Origin: a virus
Reading direction: 5' to 3' (one strand)
Length of the DNA stretch: 51,487 bases
Virus record (IMG/VR): IMGVR_UViG_3300042914_000565
Span: 1 to 51,487 of that record
Within the stretch, counting starts at the first letter, position 1. Every line of letters begins with the position of its first letter. The notes below the pieces were generated by a model. That model saw only the letters and a list, made by a program, of their open reading frames with translations, ran no database searches and was not told the origin of the DNA. Both the position numbers and the translations under genes were made by a program. Positions 48,924-51,487 of the stretch are shown in pieces.

Positions 48924-51487
48924 ATGGCAATTACCTGTCCTAATACAAATTCACAAGATTGGAAAGATTTAGTTAAGATTCATGGAGAAAGTTTAGCAGC
49001 TTATCTATGGGATAGATACAAAGGATTTGTTCCATCTGAACTTTATACTACTACTCTTCCTGAAGTTTTTAATAATAAAAATATTCTTTACAGACAAGGA
49101 GAAGTAGGAGATAAAGAATTTGTAGACATTAGAAATACTTTATACTCTGTATTTATTAATAGTATGTACAATAGTGCAGACTTTAATGCTGGTAGTTCTT
49201 TAGGTATAGGTAATAACAAAGGAGAGATAGCTAATGGTTATGCTACTAAAATGTATAAGTCTACATCTGGACAACCTATTGCTGATGAGAAAGTATTTCA
49301 AGCATTACAGTTAGAGAATGCATATGATACTGCTGTAAGATTAAATAATGCAGAAGAAGCTAATAAAGCTAAACAAGCATTGTTTGCTTTCCTTAAAGGT
49401 AATAACATGACTTTTGCATTATCTACTCCAGAGTTAGTTAAAATTAGAAATACTTACAAAAACATTTATCTTAATTGGAATACTAAAGTAGATGACCTAG
49501 GTAACATTACTTCAATTGGATGGAGAGATATCTTAGTAGATAAGTTAGCAGAAGCTGGATATAAAATTAACGCTACTCCAGAATCTACAGAGATAGAAGA
49601 TGCTACAGATATAGAGGAAATGCAGCCAGATGATTTTAAGTTAGAAACTTTAGAATCTTCTGAAGAAAAGATTTACAGCAAACAAAGTGTAGAGAATAAT
49701 CCCGCTAAAAAATTAACTCAAGCAGTTAAAGAGTTATTGGCTACAGTACCATCTGGTGAACAGAACTGGTTAGGTCAATCTACATTTTTAGAAAGGGATG
49801 AAGTATATAAAGCGTTATTGAATATCTGGGTAGGTAAACAATCCTTTGCAGATATGAAGGCGGCTTTAGAAGCTTTTGCTGTGTACAAACCTGCATATAC
49901 AAATGTATTAAATTTCATTAATACTCTTGATGGACAAAAACAAGCAATGCTTTATTCTGCATTTGCTTTGAACTATAACAAGTTCTTATTATTCAAAAAA
50001 GAAACTACTAACGCTGGTACTACAGTATCTATCATTAATCCAAATCTTAAAACAATATCAAAGTCGTTTACAGGTAAATGGAGAGGACAATCTGTAGAAC
50101 AAGATATTCCTAATGAACGTGCTCTTTATAAAATGAATGCACAAGGTCAGATGGAAGTTAAGCCTGGTAAAATAGCAGAGATTACTCGTATTACAGATAA
50201 GATTGATAAGTTTTTAAAAGACAGAACTAACTCTGATACACTAGTACAAGAGTCTGGTGTAAATGAAATGGTAAGAGAGCTAAGTAACTTACTATGGGAG
50301 ATGTCAATTAACTTAGGAGATAACATTCGTATTGAAGATACTTATGCTAATCTTCAAAAGTATATTAATACTGGAGATAATATCTTAAGTGGTAAGAAAT
50401 ATATTAAAGCTAATGGCCGTCTATTGTTTTTAGATCTTTACAACAAGGCTAAAGCAATGGCTACTAGTGTAAGTAATACAAACAAAACTATTGATATATA
50501 TAAGAATAACAGAGGAGACATTGAGTATATCGCTCGTATCCTCCCTTATTTTATTAATCAAGTAGGAGATACATTTATTAGTGGATCAGGTAAATCAATC
50601 TATCCTGCTAACCAAGAAACTCAGATGGACCAAATTGTAAATACAATTAAAGGTTTAGGAAACAAATCTGAAATGATGGAGATGTATTTAGGAGATGCTT
50701 TTATTTCTGGATATGGAAACCCAGAACTAATGAGTTATTTGTTTCGTCACTTTGGTAATCAAGATTTCTTATCATCTTTTAATGTAGAAACTTTGGACAC
50801 TGTAAAGGATGATAAAAGAATTGATGCTCAAGATTATGAAGATTTCTCAAAGTTAGATTCTGTTGCTACTCGTATTAATGCTTTCCTTAACGGAGGTAAT
50901 AAAAAGTTCTTTAGAACTTCAATGACTCTAGGATCTAGAGGTACAATGAAGATGACAGTAGTTCCTCGTATTGGTAATACTGGTCTTTATGGAATAGATA
51001 CAACTGTTGCTAAAGAAATTAAAAAGCAAATTATTCAAGACTTTATTAGGATTAATGAATCTACTAAGTTTATCAATAAAGTTATTGCTGATAATGCTAA
51101 TGTTCCTATGGAAGAAAGAGATTACTCTATGCTTCTTGAAGGAACAGATTATAGATTAGAAGAAGATCAACAACCTACAAATCAAAATATAGCAGACGCT
51201 ATTAAAAATAGAACAGGTAGAGAGTTTGATCCTGCATTTATGCAGTTTGCTATGTTAGATGAAAACGGAAATCAAATTGTTACTGATGAACAACTTACTG
51301 ATGCTACTGTAAAAGAAAAGAATATTTCTGAATTCATAGAAGATTATATTAAAAATCCAATGTCTTTAACTCCTGAAATCAAAGCAATGATTGATGAGAG
51401 ATTAGAGTCAATGACTAAAGATATTTTAAAGTACTTTGAGGTTAAAGCTAACGAGTTGTATAGTACTTTAAGTAAAAATGGAAAGTT
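48924..51487 (+). CDS. Giant virion protein, N-terminal 854 residues; virion RNA polymerase candidate (partial)
   Basis: An open frame from ATG at 48924 to the end of the window (854 codons and two bases), without a stop. It begins MAITCPNTNSQDWKDLVKI, then HGESLAAYLWDRYKG, a start I associate with very large phage proteins. The body is helical and mixed, with IDIYKNNRGDIEYIARILPY and FLNGGNKKFFRTSMTLGSRG around residues 525-680. In crAss-like phages the last giant gene of this block encodes the virion-packaged RNA polymerase with a DFDGD-type catalytic motif; that motif is not in the visible part, so the call rests on position and size. It follows the 2088-residue gene by five bases. Confidence 0.55.
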   Translation, partial: MAITCPNTNSQDWKDLVKIHGESLAAYLWDRYKGFVPSELYTTTLPEVFNNKNILYRQGEVGDKEFVDIRNTLYSVFINSMYNSADFNAGSSLGIGNNKGEIANGYATKMYKSTSGQPIADEKVFQALQLENAYDTAVRLNNAEEANKAKQALFAFLKGNNMTFALSTPELVKIRNTYKNIYLNWNTKVDDLGNITSIGWRDILVDKLAEAGYKINATPESTEIEDATDIEEMQPDDFKLETLESSEEKIYSKQSVENNPAKKLTQAVKELLATVPSGEQNWLGQSTFLERDEVYKALLNIWVGKQSFADMKAALEAFAVYKPAYTNVLNFINTLDGQKQAMLYSAFALNYNKFLLFKKETTNAGTTVSIINPNLKTISKSFTGKWRGQSVEQDIPNERALYKMNAQGQMEVKPGKIAEITRITDKIDKFLKDRTNSDTLVQESGVNEMVRELSNLLWEMSINLGDNIRIEDTYANLQKYINTGDNILSGKKYIKANGRLLFLDLYNKAKAMATSVSNTNKTIDIYKNNRGDIEYIARILPYFINQVGDTFISGSGKSIYPANQETQMDQIVNTIKGLGNKSEMMEMYLGDAFISGYGNPELMSYLFRHFGNQDFLSSFNVETLDTVKDDKRIDAQDYEDFSKLDSVATRINAFLNGGNKKFFRTSMTLGSRGTMKMTVVPRIGNTGLYGIDTTVAKEIKKQIIQDFIRINESTKFINKVIADNANVPMEERDYSMLLEGTDYRLEEDQQPTNQNIADAIKNRTGREFDPAFMQFAMLDENGNQIVTDEQLTDATVKEKNISEFIEDYIKNPMSLTPEIKAMIDERLESMTKDILKYFEVKANELYSTLSKNGK

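Noticed and set aside
1-51487. tRNA genes, CRISPR arrays, integrase or insertion sequences
   Set aside because: None was recognised; intergenic gaps are too short for most, and no transposase or integrase motif was seen. Nothing suggests lysogeny.

Overview
This window is a 51.5 kb piece of a lytic, tailed (podovirus-type) bacteriophage genome, most probably a crAss-like phage (order Crassvirales) infecting a member of the Bacteroidota. The order of its virion genes supports this: large terminase, portal, scaffold-like protein, HK97-type major capsid protein, tail module, a P22 gp4-like ring protein, a giant tail stabilisation (muzzle-type) protein, and then a run of very large virion proteins that leaves the window. 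The host guess rests on AT-rich DNA, absence of Shine-Dalgarno sites, A-rich leaders before ATG, and promoter-like TAnnTTTG boxes, which are the -7 element of Bacteroidota sigma factors. Every gene I can support lies on the + strand, packed with ATGA or TAATG overlaps. TAA, TGA and TAG all serve as stops, so nothing here points to stop-codon recoding.

Layout. (1) 1-1000: small hypothetical genes and a short virion-like protein followed by what may be the stub of a lost paralogue. (2) 1010-2620: a lysis cassette with an L,D-transpeptidase-like endolysin, two small membrane proteins (holin-like), and an overlapping pair of membrane/coiled-coil proteins arranged like Rz/Rz1 spanins. (3) 2658-4643: a GroES-like co-chaperonin with its own promoter, then small DNA-binding or zinc-binding proteins (winged helix, zinc ribbon, HU/IHF-like) and a probable small terminase. 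(4) 4643-17564: packaging and head genes: TerL, portal, a Dps/ferritin-like protein, a muramidase-containing virion protein, an acidic scaffold-like protein, the major capsid protein, and three further virion or connector proteins. Strong terminators follow the capsid gene and the 357-residue virion protein.

(5) 17638-25477: a host-recognition module with a Cys-rich protein, a collagen-like fibre, a repeat-rich (propeller-like) protein, further fibre proteins, and a 523-residue protein built of two tandem copies of one domain. (6) 25474-29722: a calcineurin-type metallophosphoesterase, ring/connector proteins and small basic proteins. (7) 29719-51487: four giant genes (2127, 1411, 2088 and more than 854 residues, plus one of 765). 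These are the tail stabilisation protein, the probable ejected cargo proteins, and the start of a large protein that by position and N-terminal sequence may be the virion-packaged RNA polymerase.

The genes form a late-expression programme: build the head (with a phage GroES possibly helping capsid folding), pack DNA, attach the short tail and fibres, load the cargo proteins to be ejected into the next host, and lyse the cell. The most notable observations are: a capsid gene with no TTA leucine codon inside a TTA-rich genome; a repeated nine-residue AK[YF]GG motif in the cargo proteins; promoter boxes ending only 4 nt before ATG; the phage GroES with an intact GroEL-binding loop and a hairpin over its start codon; and the embedded spanin-like pair.
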